Assembly (NCBI RefSeq): GCF_030408915.1 | Contig: NZ_CP047654.1 | Location: 62,001-126,000 of the forward strand | Reading direction: 5' to 3' | Length of the DNA stretch: 64,000 nt | Origin: Corynebacterium guangdongense | Lineage (GTDB): Bacteria; Actinomycetota; Actinomycetes; Mycobacteriales; Mycobacteriaceae | Shown: in pieces, positions 7,455-15,105 of the stretch | Position numbering within the stretch: the first letter of the stretch is position 1 | Layout: the number at the start of each line of letters is the position of its first letter | Made by a program: the position numbers and the translations under genes | The notes under the pieces: model-generated | Seen by the model: only the letters and a program-made list of their open reading frames with translations | Databases searched by the model: none | Told to the model about the DNA's origin: nothing

Positions 7455-8651
7455 TCAGGGTTTCCTGATGTTGGTCCGCACCAGCAGATCCGTGCGGACG
7501 ATCTGCGCGGAACGGATGAGCGCGGATACCAGGGCCAGGAGGGAGAGGACAAGGAAGGGGGAGCGGGCACCCGCGAGCGGGAGGAGAAGCTCCATGATCA
7601 CGGGCAGACCGAAGCCGAGGTAGGCGGCGACGTAGAAGATGCCGACGGCGATGCCGTGGGAACGGGCGGGCGCGAGGTAGCTGACGTCGAGAAGCCCCTG
7701 CTGCAGGCTCAGGCCGTAGGCGCAGCCGAGGACCATGCAGGCCGGGACGAAGAGGGGCAGCGGAAGCGACGCTCCGCCGAGGGCGGCGAGCCCCATGCCA
7801 GCGCCGGCCAGCAGCGCACCGGCCACGCCCGCGCCGGGCCCCCAGGCCAGGCGGCGGCTGATCACCTGGATGAGCAGACCCGAACCGAAGGACAGCAGCG
7901 CCGCCAGACCGGGGACGAGCAGGGCCGGGACGGCGCCGGCCTGCGCGCGGGCCGAGAGGATGACCACCGCCGTCGTGACCGTGCTGAACACCCAGACCGC
8001 CATGGGCAGGGCGGCGGCCAGGGCGCGGCCGAGGGTGCGGTACGGGACGTCGACACGTGCCCGCGCCGCCTGCCGCGGGGCGGCCGGAGACGTCGCATTG
8101 CCGACGAGCAGTGCCAGCGCGATGGTGAGCAGCGAGAACGTGACGGTCAGCGCGAAGGCCGCCGGCAGGCTGAACCTCTCCGGGATGAGGTAGATGATCG
8201 CCCCGGAGAACACCGGTCCGACCGCGAAACCCGAGGTGAGGAAGATCCCGGCCAGGACCGCCCCGCCGTTCGGCCGGATCTGGCCGGCCCAGACGGTGCC
8301 GGCGCTGGTGGTCAGCCCCACGCCCAGTCCGACGATGAAGCGGCCGACCAGCACGCCGATCTCGTCATGCCAGAACAGCAGGCTGGTGTTGCCGACTGCG
8401 GCGAGCGTGGCGCCGGTGAGGACGACCCCACGAGCCCCGACCCGGTCGACGAGCGCGCCACCGCCGAGCAGGCTGGGCAGCAGTCCGAGCGCGTAGATGC
8501 CGAACGCGGCGTTGACGGTGACCCCGGAGAGCTCCTGCCAGTCGCGCAGCGGGCCGAGGAGGGAGGCGAAGTGGTTGGCCGCCCAACCGGCGCCGAGCAG
8601 GAGCAGCAGCACCGAGACAAATACCCGTTGGTGCGAAACTCGTGTGCTCAT
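7455..8651 (-). CDS. Major facilitator superfamily transporter
   Basis: This 398-residue integral membrane protein has about 12 hydrophobic helices. The helix 2-3 loop of MFS carriers is present in the form GGGALVDRVGARG. An atypical polar stretch after helix 6 (TSPAAPRQAARARVD) marks the central cytoplasmic loop. A GGGAGG ribosome binding site lies before the ATG. The length and Ala/Leu/Gly-rich helices resemble the YbfB or CynX-like group of small-molecule carriers. The direction and substrate cannot be told. A GlxR-type dyad lies 30-46 bases upstream, and the AsnC-type regulator gene lies immediately downstream. Confidence 0.85.
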   Translation of the reverse strand: MSTRVSHQRVFVSVLLLLLGAGWAANHFASLLGPLRDWQELSGVTVNAAFGIYALGLLPSLLGGGALVDRVGARGVVLTGATLAAVGNTSLLFWHDEIGVLVGRFIVGLGVGLTTSAGTVWAGQIRPNGGAVLAGIFLTSGFAVGPVFSGAIIYLIPERFSLPAAFALTVTFSLLTIALALLVGNATSPAAPRQAARARVDVPYRTLGRALAAALPMAVWVFSTVTTAVVILSARAQAGAVPALLVPGLAALLSFGSGLLIQVISRRLAWGPGAGVAGALLAGAGMGLAALGGASLPLPLFVPACMVLGCAYGLSLQQGLLDVSYLAPARSHGIAVGIFYVAAYLGFGLPVIMELLLPLAGARSPFLVLSLLALVSALIRSAQIVRTDLLVRTNIRKP

Positions 8652-8681
8652 CGGTGCCTCCCGGGTGCGCGCCTATCTGTC

Positions 8682-8697
8682 TGTGATTCGAATCACC
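8682..8697. promoter_or_regulatory. GlxR/CRP-like operator before the MFS gene
   Basis: TGTGATTCGAATCACC matches TGTGA-N6-TCACA at 9 of 10 conserved positions and contains a perfect 14-bp inverted repeat (8683-8696). The position upstream of the MFS start fits cAMP-GlxR control in corynebacteria. An AsnC-type site is the alternative. Confidence 0.5.
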
Positions 8698-8763
8698 ATA
8701 CCGGTCGTGCCGTAGGCGCGCAGCGGATTGATGCGGAAGCACCCCTGGGTGGGCAGGCCGGGC

Positions 8764-9525
8764 CTAGTGCTCCAGCAGCCCGAGGAGATGATGGCGCAGC
8801 TCGTCCTTGCGATCCTCGGCGCTGGCGTCCTCGGTGCCGAAGCGGGGACGGGCCAGATCCACGGTGAGATCCTCGATGATGGTGGCCTCCGGGCCCGGTG
8901 ACATGACGAGGACCCGGTCGGAGAGCAGGACCGCCTCGTCGACGTCGTGGGTGACCATCACGACGGTGCGGCGGTTGGCCTCCCACACCTCGAGCAGCAG
9001 GGACTGCAGCTGGCGACGGGTCAGGGCGTCGAGGGCGCCGAAGGGTTCGTCGAGAAGCAGGATGTCGGAGTCGATGGCGAAGGCGCGGGCCAGGCCGACG
9101 CGCTGCTGCATACCGCCGGACAGGCGCGCCGGGCGACGATCGGCGGCGTGTGCCAGGCCGACCTTGTCCAGGTACTCGTCGGTGAGTGTGGCGCGTTCCT
9201 GCCTCGACAGCGAGGGGCGGGCGGAGCGCAGCCCGAAGTCGACGTTGCCGCGGGCGGTCATCCAGGGCAGCAGGGCGTGGTTCTGGAACACCATGCCGCG
9301 ATCCGGGCCCGGCCCGGTGACCTCGGTGCCCGCCGTCGTCACCGTGCCGGTGGAGGGGAAGTCCAGGCCGGCGATCATGTTGAGGATGGTCGACTTGCCC
9401 GAGCCGGAGGGGCCGAGCAGCGAGACGAACTGGCCCTCCCGGATGGCGACCGAGGTCTCGCCGATGATCGTCGTGGCGCCGTAGGACTTGGTGATGGCGT
9501 CGATCTCGATGTGGTTGTTAGTCAT
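8764..9525 (-). CDS. ABC transporter ATPase, sulfonate/nitrate-type importer
   Basis: This 253-residue nucleotide-binding subunit has Walker A GPSGSGKST, the signature LSGGMQQRVGLARAFA, Walker B ILLLDEPFGALD and the switch TVVMVTHDVDEA. The sequence type is the SsuB/TauB/NrtD family that drives uptake of sulfonates, nitrate or related anions. Its start overlaps the permease stop (ATGACTAA), so the three importer genes form one operon on the minus strand in the order binding protein, permease, ATPase. The McbR-type operator in front of the operon favours a sulfur-containing substrate over nitrate. Confidence 0.92.
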   Translation of the reverse strand: MTNNHIEIDAITKSYGATTIIGETSVAIREGQFVSLLGPSGSGKSTILNMIAGLDFPSTGTVTTAGTEVTGPGPDRGMVFQNHALLPWMTARGNVDFGLRSARPSLSRQERATLTDEYLDKVGLAHAADRRPARLSGGMQQRVGLARAFAIDSDILLLDEPFGALDALTRRQLQSLLLEVWEANRRTVVMVTHDVDEAVLLSDRVLVMSPGPEATIIEDLTVDLARPRFGTEDASAEDRKDELRHHLLGLLEH

Positions 9526-10297
9526 GGCGGACGACCTTCTGCAGGGAGGCGACGAGGTGGTCGAGGATCAGGCCGATCAGGCCGATGAGGACGATGGCGA
9601 CGACGATCGCGTCGACGTCGAGGCGGTTCCACATGTTCCACACGAAGAAGCCGATGCCCTGGCCGCCGACGAGCATCTCGGCGGCGACGATGACCAGCCA
9701 CGAGGTGGACAGCGACTGGCGCATGCCGGTGACGATGCCCGGCAGGGTGGCCGGAACCATGATGTAGATCAGTCGCTGCCAGCCGGAGGTGCCCAGTGTG
9801 GCGGCGAGGTTGCGGTAGGTCGGGTGGATGCCGCGCACGGCCTCGATCGTGTTGAGGAGGGTCGGCCACAGGGCGGACAGGACGATGACGAAGACGGCGG
9901 TGTTCTCCGCGTCGCGAAGCAGCGCGAGACCCAGCGGGAGCCAGGCCAGCGGGGAGACGGGGCGCAGAATCTGCACCATCGGATCCACCGCGCGGCGCAG
10001 CACCGTCGAGGTGCCGAGCCAGAAGCCGAGGGGAATGGCGATCAGCATGGCGATGAGGAACCCGATGATCACGCGGCGCAGGGAGGCGACCAGGTGCCAG
10101 AAGATGCCCACCGACGCCGGGCCGTCGCGGTAGAAGGGATCCGAGAGGATCTCGGCGCCACGCTGGAAGGTGCGCGCCGGGGTGGGGGCGATGTCGGAGA
10201 GCCAGCCCGCGGACGCGGCGCCCTGCCAGACGGCGATGAACGCGGCGAAGATCAGCAGTCCCAGAACGGGTGCCTGCCAGCGTTGGCGGGTGGTCAT
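9518..10297 (-). CDS. ABC transporter permease, sulfonate/nitrate-type importer
   Basis: This 259-residue permease of the SsuC/TauC/NrtB class has about six membrane helices. It carries the cytoplasmic EAA-like loop AATLGTSGWQRLIYIMVPATLPGIVTG, which docks on the ATPase. The ATG at 10297 overlaps the TGA of the binding-protein gene (ATGA), which fixes the start; an open frame runs further upstream but lies inside that gene. It forms the membrane channel of the importer encoded by this operon. Confidence 0.92.
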   Translation of the reverse strand: MTTRQRWQAPVLGLLIFAAFIAVWQGAASAGWLSDIAPTPARTFQRGAEILSDPFYRDGPASVGIFWHLVASLRRVIIGFLIAMLIAIPLGFWLGTSTVLRRAVDPMVQILRPVSPLAWLPLGLALLRDAENTAVFVIVLSALWPTLLNTIEAVRGIHPTYRNLAATLGTSGWQRLIYIMVPATLPGIVTGMRQSLSTSWLVIVAAEMLVGGQGIGFFVWNMWNRLDVDAIVVAIVLIGLIGLILDHLVASLQKVVRHD

Positions 10298-11454
10298 GCG
10301 TTGCTCCTTGGGTAGCCCTCGGTCGGGGTGTTCGGGTTGAAGAGGCGGCCGTTGATCTCCACCGGGGTCATGGCGGTGTCGGCCTCGCGGGGCAGCACCG
10401 AGGCGGCGGCGTCGATGATCGTGCGGTCGTCGAAGTCGATGCCGAGATCCCACCGGGCGATCTGCGCGGCCATCCAGGTGATCGCCGTGGCCGAGGTCGG
10501 ATCGCCGAAGTTGATCATGTCCGGGTCGACGATCTCCTCGCCCGCCCAGGACAGGTAGGAACCGGCCAACGCCGGGGCGATGAGCTCGGCCTTCTGGTTG
10601 AGGTACTTCTCCTGCGCCAGCATCGGGGCGGCCTCGGCGGTGTGGGCCGGGTTGTCGACGAAGGCGGCGCCGTCGTGCAGCGCGGCGACCAGTGCGTCAC
10701 GGACGCGGGGATCGGTGTCCTTGGCGACGGCGACCGAGCAGCACGGGTGTCCGTCCCACATCTCCTTCGTCGGGACGAAGATGCGACCGGACTTCGTGGC
10801 CAGGGCGCGCTGGTTGAAGGGTTCGGGCCCGATGAAGCCGTCGATGGTGCCCACGCTGAGCTGGGCGATCATGTCGGCCGGGCGAAGCAGGCGCAGCTCC
10901 AGGTCGGCGACGGGATCCACGCCGTGGGCGGCCAGGTAGTCGCGCAGGAGGAGGGCGTGCACCGAGTACTCGAAGGGGATGCCGAGCACCATGTCCTTCA
11001 GGTCACCGGCGTGCTGGACCCGCGGGTGGTGCGCGGCGGCCAGGGTGAGCGCCTGGCCGTTGGTGTTCTGGGTGAAGGCGAGCTCGGTGGGACGGGCGGC
11101 GGTGGTGGCGCCGGCGTCGGCAGCGATCGGCATGGGGGAGAGCATGTGGGCGACGTCGAGGGCGCCGGTGGCGTAGGCGGTCCACAGGTCGGCCCAGCCG
11201 GCGAACTTCTTGAGCTGGACGTTGAGCCCGTGGGCCTCGAAGGCGCCACGGGCGTGGGCCGCGAGCAGGGGAGAGGCGCAGGCGATCGGGACGAAGCCGA
11301 TCGTCACGGGGGCAGAGCTTCCGGGGGCCGGGGAGTGCGGCTGGCTGGCCGCCGACGAGCACGCCGTCAGGGCCGCTCCGGCCGTGAAGGTACCGCCGAT
11401 GGCGAGCGCGGCGCTCAGCAGCTGACGCCGGGTCATGTTCAGTGGCTCAACCAT
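10294..11454 (-). CDS. Substrate-binding lipoprotein of the ABC importer (NrtA/SsuA family)
   Basis: This 386-residue binding protein has a twin-arginine-like start (TRRQLL, residues 8-13), a hydrophobic segment and a lipobox ending at C32 (ALTAC), so it is a membrane-anchored lipoprotein. The mature part shows the NMT1/NrtA-type fold: GFVPIACASPLLAAHARG near its start, then FIGPEPFNQRA and HPCCSVAVAKD. These resemble nitrate/bicarbonate-type binding proteins more than classic SsuA. GAGGAAAG precedes the ATG. An exact McbR operator lies 18 bases upstream, between the -10-like TATTTT and the start. It probably imports an organosulfur compound or sulfur oxyanion. Confidence 0.88.
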   Translation of the reverse strand: MVEPLNMTRRQLLSAALAIGGTFTAGAALTACSSAASQPHSPAPGSSAPVTIGFVPIACASPLLAAHARGAFEAHGLNVQLKKFAGWADLWTAYATGALDVAHMLSPMPIAADAGATTAARPTELAFTQNTNGQALTLAAAHHPRVQHAGDLKDMVLGIPFEYSVHALLLRDYLAAHGVDPVADLELRLLRPADMIAQLSVGTIDGFIGPEPFNQRALATKSGRIFVPTKEMWDGHPCCSVAVAKDTDPRVRDALVAALHDGAAFVDNPAHTAEAAPMLAQEKYLNQKAELIAPALAGSYLSWAGEEIVDPDMINFGDPTSATAITWMAAQIARWDLGIDFDDRTIIDAAASVLPREADTAMTPVEINGRLFNPNTPTEGYPRSNA

Positions 11455-11471
11455 GTGGTTCTTTCCTCATA

Positions 11472-11487
11472 GACTGCTCTGTCTAAA
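11472..11487. promoter_or_regulatory. McbR operator, exact consensus
   Basis: TAGACTGCTCTGTCTA matches TAGAC-N6-GTCTA, the published Corynebacterium glutamicum McbR site, at every conserved base. It sits just before the importer operon, where McbR repression in sulfur-replete cells (effector S-adenosylhomocysteine) would act. Confidence 0.8.
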
Positions 11488-11661
11488 ATATCTGGTGGCG
11501 AATATTAACCCCTTGGACTTGAGTTTGTCACGTGACGGAGGATGGGCGGAGGCCACGAAAAGCCTGGGGGAACCGTGCGATCCTGCTGGTGATGCCAATT
11601 AATATTCAGTATCAGATAGGCTTCCACCAGCGCCGTTGAGGACAATGTTGTTCTCATAAAA

Positions 11662-11677
11662 TAGACAACCTTGTCCG
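11662..11677. promoter_or_regulatory. Second, degenerate McbR-like site
   Basis: TAGACAACCTTGTCCG keeps the left half and GTC of the right half (8 of 10 bases). It overlaps the -35 of a TTGTCC-N18-TATGCT promoter (11671-11700) that would transcribe the OsmC-like gene. The same regulator may therefore control both arms. Confidence 0.55.
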
Positions 11678-11700
11678 TTTTCAGTCGGGAAGATTATGCT
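11671..11700 (+). promoter_or_regulatory. Promoter of the OsmC-like/flavoprotein operon
   Basis: TTGTCC (11671-11676) and TATGCT (11695-11700) are spaced by 18 bases, a good housekeeping promoter. It lies 38 bases before an ATG preceded by AAGGAGAG. Confidence 0.6.
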
Positions 11701-11737
11701 CACGGGCAGAATAAAAATCGACATCAAGGAGAGTTTC

Positions 11738-12283
11738 ATGTCTGACCTCACTCCGAACCACACCGCCGGCGAGCCGATCGAGCCGATCGACACCGAGGCA
11801 CTCAAGGAACTGGCGCAGAAGAACATCGACAACCCGGAGGGCGGCCGCAAGAAGATCCGCACCCACACCGAGGCCGACGGCTACTTCCGCAACAACACCG
11901 AGGTCCGCGGCCACGTCATCAAGGTCGGCGAGCCGAAGCCGCTGCTCGGTGACGATTCCGCCCCCAACCCGACCGAGGTCGCCCAGGCGGGTCTGGCCGC
12001 CTGCATCGCCGTCGGCATCCAGGCCATCGCCCAGCACCGTGGCGTCACCCTGACCAAGCTGGACATCGACATCGAGTCCGACATCGACGTCTCCCCGACC
12101 TGGGGCGTCGGCGACCTCTCCGAGGACAAGCGCCCGGGCGTCTCCGACGTTCGCGTCAAGATCGACCTCGAGGGCGACGCCGACCGCGAGACCCTCGACC
12201 AGATCCAGAAGGACGCCGTCCAGTGGTCCCCGGTCGTCAACACCTACACCCGCCCGGCAAACCTGACCTCGGAGCTCGTCTAA
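11738..12283 (+). CDS. OsmC-like protein with a single cysteine
   Basis: This 181-residue protein has the OsmC/Ohr fold. The family hallmark PNPTEVAQAGLAACIAVGIQ carries the nucleophilic-type C89. The second, resolving cysteine is absent: the equivalent strand reads WSPVVNTYTRP. Peroxidase action would therefore need an external thiol, or the protein may bind or transfer a thiol-derived ligand instead. A strong AAGGAGAG ribosome binding site fixes the start at 11738. It is followed after 4 bases by the flavoprotein gene. The McbR-like box overlapping its promoter ties it to sulfur metabolism. Confidence 0.88.
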   Translation: MSDLTPNHTAGEPIEPIDTEALKELAQKNIDNPEGGRKKIRTHTEADGYFRNNTEVRGHVIKVGEPKPLLGDDSAPNPTEVAQAGLAACIAVGIQAIAQHRGVTLTKLDIDIESDIDVSPTWGVGDLSEDKRPGVSDVRVKIDLEGDADRETLDQIQKDAVQWSPVVNTYTRPANLTSELV

Positions 12284-12287
12284 ACCC

Positions 12288-13325
12288 ATGTCGAACTATC
12301 TCCCCGAAGCCCTGCTCGCGACCGTCGCCGAGAACGCCAAGGCGGTCGACAAGAACGAGAAGAGTGCGGCGTACGTCCTGGAGCTGCTCCGCGACGCCGA
12401 CCTCACCGGCAAGGACGTCAAGACCTCGGTCAACGTCATCCGGGAGCTCTCCCGCGAGGACCTCTCCGTCGGCTTCACCACCTGGGCCACGTTCTCGACG
12501 TACACCTTCCTCGTCTCGGCCGGCACCGCCTACGGTGACGCCCAGGCCAGCAAGCTCGTCGAGGAGGCGCGTCCCGGCGTGACCGGCATGGCCGGCTCCT
12601 TCAAGGAGCTCGCGGGCGCGGGCGAGATCGACCTGACCTCCGAGAAGGTCGAGGGGGGCTACCGCATCAACGGCAAGCTCGGCTGGGCCTCCAACCTCTA
12701 CGACAACGCGATCGTCGTCACCGGCGCCAAGGACGCCGAGGGCAACAAGATCATCTTCTCCTTCGAGGCGGGCCACGAGGGCGTCGGCTTCGGCCGACCC
12801 TTCGGCCTGCTGGGCCTCAACGCCACCCAGTCCTCCTGGGCCACCTTCGACGACGTCTTCATTCCGCAGGCGCAGGTCCTGACGGAAAACTTCCGCGAGT
12901 ACATGCTCTCGGTCCGTTCGGCCTTCGTGCTGGGCCAGATCGCCGAGTGCCTGGGTGTCGCGGAGGCCGCCAACGCCGCCGCGGAGTCCAAGCTCACCGG
13001 GATCAAGGAAACCTTCCGCGCGGATCACGCGAAGTCCCTCGAACTCACCGCCGACGTCGCACGGCGGTGGGAGGCGCTGGTGGAGAAGGTCGCCTCCGGC
13101 GAGCAGCTCACCGACGTCATCGAGCTGCTGGAACTGCGTCTCGACGCCTCCGACGCCGCCGTCACCGCGGCCAACATCGAGGTCCGCGTTGCCGGCGGCG
13201 CCGGTTACGCGTCCTCCTCGAGCACCTCGCGCCGCTACCGGGAGGCCTCCTTCATCCCGGTCCAGTCCCCCTCGGAGGCGCAGCTGCGCTTCCAGCTGGA
13301 GCAGGCCCGCGCGAAGATCGCCTAA
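12288..13325 (+). CDS. Acyl-CoA dehydrogenase/DszC-fold flavoprotein
   Basis: This 345-residue protein belongs to the acyl-CoA dehydrogenase superfamily, slightly shorter than the usual 380-400. Recognisable parts are RPGVTGMAGSFKELAG, the mid-beta segment GGYRINGKLGWASNLYDNAIVV and the C-terminal helical bundle ending VRVAGGAGYASSSSTSRRYREASF. That segment (the Ser/Tyr-rich loop and lack of an obvious catalytic Glu) looks more like the flavin-dependent monooxygenase branch (DszC, SfnC) than a fatty-acid oxidising enzyme. It is in an operon with the OsmC-like gene and opposite a sulfur-controlled importer, so a role in cleaving an imported organosulfur compound is the inference. Confidence 0.8.
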   Translation: MSNYLPEALLATVAENAKAVDKNEKSAAYVLELLRDADLTGKDVKTSVNVIRELSREDLSVGFTTWATFSTYTFLVSAGTAYGDAQASKLVEEARPGVTGMAGSFKELAGAGEIDLTSEKVEGGYRINGKLGWASNLYDNAIVVTGAKDAEGNKIIFSFEAGHEGVGFGRPFGLLGLNATQSSWATFDDVFIPQAQVLTENFREYMLSVRSAFVLGQIAECLGVAEAANAAAESKLTGIKETFRADHAKSLELTADVARRWEALVEKVASGEQLTDVIELLELRLDASDAAVTAANIEVRVAGGAGYASSSSTSRRYREASFIPVQSPSEAQLRFQLEQARAKIA

Positions 13326-13335
13326 CATCCAGGGC

Positions 13336-13632
13336 ATGATTCGCGGAGTTGGGGTGGACGCACAGGGGCGGTGCGTCCACTACCGTTCGCTCGTCGACGT
13401 CGTCGGCAACCGCTGCGCCACCTGCGGCGACTTTTTTGCCTGCCACCTGTGTCACGCGCAGCTCACGGACCACGAGTTTGGGCGCATGCCTGTCGACGCC
13501 GCCGACGCCGTCATGTGCGGAGCCTGCGGGAAGACGATGGGTCACGGGGACTACGAATCCTCCTGCCCCGCCTGCGGGCACCGCTTCAATCCCGGCTGCC
13601 ACAGCCACCGGCACCTCTATTTCCAGGTGTGA
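13336..13632 (+). CDS. CHY-type zinc-finger protein
   Basis: This 98-residue protein is dense in Cys and His. It carries the CHY-finger pattern: CVHYRSLVDVV, CATCGDFFACHLCH, AVMCGACGKTM and SCPACGHRFNPGCHSH, enough ligands for about three zinc ions. Such small proteins occur widely in actinobacteria and firmicutes, and their role is unknown. The start at 13336 is supported by TAACAT seven bases upstream (leaderless). It follows the flavoprotein gene by 10 bases and could also be read through from that operon. Confidence 0.85.
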   Translation: MIRGVGVDAQGRCVHYRSLVDVVGNRCATCGDFFACHLCHAQLTDHEFGRMPVDAADAVMCGACGKTMGHGDYESSCPACGHRFNPGCHSHRHLYFQV

Positions 13633-14221
13633 ACGATCCGGTCGCCCCGCCCCGCTGCACTTCGCTTTCCGCGAGATTCCGCGTGAATAGGACGGGTGGC
13701 CCAGGGAGTATGTCCGGGGATTGAGGCCCGGGACGTCGCCCCAGCACGGGGCCGGCGATGGTGTTCCATTGCCTGGTGGTGGAACATGGCGACGGTTACG
13801 GTCCCGAGCACGTCGAACTGTGTGCCGACGCCCCCGAATGGCGGAGGTTTCACGTGAAACGTCACCTCTGCCGGGTGTGTTCCGTGGCGACCATCAACCG
13901 GGTCTTCGGAACCGCCCGTGGCCAGAAAGGCTCGGTGGACGCCAGGCCGTGAAAAGCGGAACCCTCCCGGACTTCTGCTCCACCGGTGCGACGGTGCCTG
14001 TCGGCAGGGTGCTGGAGCACCACACTTCCGCAGAGGCATTGACCTTCCCTTGGTGCTGTGTGACGATTGTCTCACCTTAGTGTTGCCAATTGGGTCGGTA
14101 CCGACCTCCGGAAGTTTCTGAGACGGCGACGGGAGCCCAAAAGGTGCTGGTCGTGGCCATCTGCGCGTGGTGCCGACCTCCGCTGTGACGAGACGTCCGC
14201 ACAACCGCAAGGGGACTAATC
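13633..14221. other. 589-base region without a confident gene, contains parS
   Basis: Small open frames exist on both strands (for example 13758-13952 plus, with paired cysteines) but none has a convincing family, ribosome site or uniform codon use. Structures seen are the parS core at 13847-13860, an inverted repeat TGTTCCA/TGGAACA at 13762-13786, a GGTGCT/AGCACC hairpin at 14008-14021 and the perfect palindrome GGTCGGTACCGACC at 14093-14106. It may be a degenerate or purely structural chromosome segment. Confidence 0.5.
13847..13860. other. parS: parS centromere site (ParB binding)
   Basis: GTTTCACGTGAAAC is the perfect 14-bp core of the near-universal bacterial parS palindrome (consensus TGTTTCACGTGAAACA; here the outer bases are G and G). 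In corynebacteria such sites cluster close to the replication origin and nucleate the ParB partition complex. This is the only copy I found in the window. Confidence 0.8.
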
Positions 14222-14710
14222 ATGACCATCAAAGTTCAACAACCGCAGCCCTACGACATCGTCAGTAATACCGTTCAGATCGCCGGAACCGCCGGCGGGG
14301 CTTTCGAAGCCAGCTACAACTACCGCATCAGTGAGGGCCACGACGAGGTCGAGGGCTACTTTATGGCCGGTGACGGCGCTGGCGGACACGGCCAGTTTCA
14401 GACGGTGGCCGATGTCTCCGGCGCCGCATTCACCCATGTCGTGGCCTATGTTGAGGTATTCCACACCTCGCCCAAGGATGGCTCACCTCGCGACCGCGTC
14501 GTGGTGCCGGTAATCCTCGGCGCGCGCATCGTGCCCGGATATACCTCTTACTTCGAGCACGTGGTGAAGAGCGGTGAGACGCTGTGGGGAATCGCCCAGC
14601 AGCATTACGGCACCGGAAACCTGTACCACCGGCTGCTAGCGGCGAACCCCTCGATCACCAACCCCAACCTGATCCACGCGGGTGATGTCATCCGGGTGCC
14701 GCGCGCCTAG
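14222..14710 (+). CDS. Gmad2 (Ig-like) and LysM domain protein
   Basis: This 162-residue protein has two domains. Residues 1-100 form a Gmad2-type immunoglobulin-like domain (opening IKVQQPQPYDIVSNTVQIAGTAGG). Residues about 113-162 form a LysM repeat (HVVKSGETLWGIAQQHYGTGNLYHRLLAANP, ending IHAGDVIRVP). LysM binds N-acetylglucosamine in peptidoglycan. No signal peptide is visible, so the protein is cytoplasmic or exported by an unusual route, as for BON/LysM-type proteins. A good ribosome site AAGGGGA precedes the ATG. It probably acts at the cell envelope; the partner is unknown. Confidence 0.88.
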   Translation: MTIKVQQPQPYDIVSNTVQIAGTAGGAFEASYNYRISEGHDEVEGYFMAGDGAGGHGQFQTVADVSGAAFTHVVAYVEVFHTSPKDGSPRDRVVVPVILGARIVPGYTSYFEHVVKSGETLWGIAQQHYGTGNLYHRLLAANPSITNPNLIHAGDVIRVPRA

Positions 14711-15042
14711 TCAGGCGGGCGTGGGCGTCGCGGTGCCCTACGGCTGCGGTAAGTGGCCTTAAGGTCAGGCCGTGGGCATGGCGCCGCTGCGTGCCGGAGG
14801 TGGTGCCGGAGATGTCAGATCGTCACGAATGTTCGGCTGGCGATCACCGCATCCGGAAGTTGTTGCGCTGTTGCGTTTCGAGCTCGTTTCACGCGGTTTC
14901 AGCCGGTGGGTACCGCGATTCTGCGGATGGGCGGTATCGGGATAAAGCCGGGAATCCGGACCTGCCCGGACTTTATGTAGTCCAATTTCCGGGGACCGGT
15001 GCACACCCCACACCCGTCCGGAGGGGCACGGAAGGCAGACAG
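14711..15042. other. Gene-free stretch, nothing convincing
   Basis: About 330 bases between the Gmad2-LysM gene and the terminator of the secreted-protein gene. Several short frames are open on both strands but none has a plausible start or recognisable product. The base composition is less GC-rich than the neighbours (runs such as ACTTTATGTAGTCCAATT). Confidence 0.4.
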
Positions 15043-15074
15043 AAAAATCGCCCCGACTGAGGCAGTCGAGGCGA
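15043..15074 (-). terminator. Rho-independent terminator of the secreted-protein gene
   Basis: On the minus strand a 12-bp stem with one mismatch (arms 15048-15059 and 15063-15074, loop of three) is followed by TTTTT. It lies 32 bases past the stop at 15106. Confidence 0.85.
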
Positions 15075-15105
15075 GGGCTGTCCCTGGATGTCCAGGTCGC
15101 GCGGG

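Noticed and set aside
8682..8698. tRNA T-arm-like TTCGAATC
   Set aside because: No acceptor or anticodon arm surrounds it and the stem does not pair as a T-arm; it is better explained as a GlxR-type dyad.
6777..8867. Plus-strand open frame of about 696 codons across the AsnC and MFS region
   Set aside because: It is the complement of the regulator and transporter genes on the minus strand; the translated sequence is low-complexity without motifs.
10294..11454. Nitrate-binding protein (NrtA) as the sole reading
   Set aside because: The binding protein is NrtA-like in sequence, but the exact McbR operator and the sulfur-type neighbours point to a sulfur substrate.
11527..11536. GTCACGTGAC palindrome between the two McbR-like sites
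   Set aside because: It shares CACGTG with parS but lacks the flanking TTT/AAA; ten bases are too short for a claim.
13617..14210. Minus-strand frame of 197 codons and short plus-strand frames across parS
   Set aside because: No ribosome site, family or even codon use; the region looks structural rather than coding.
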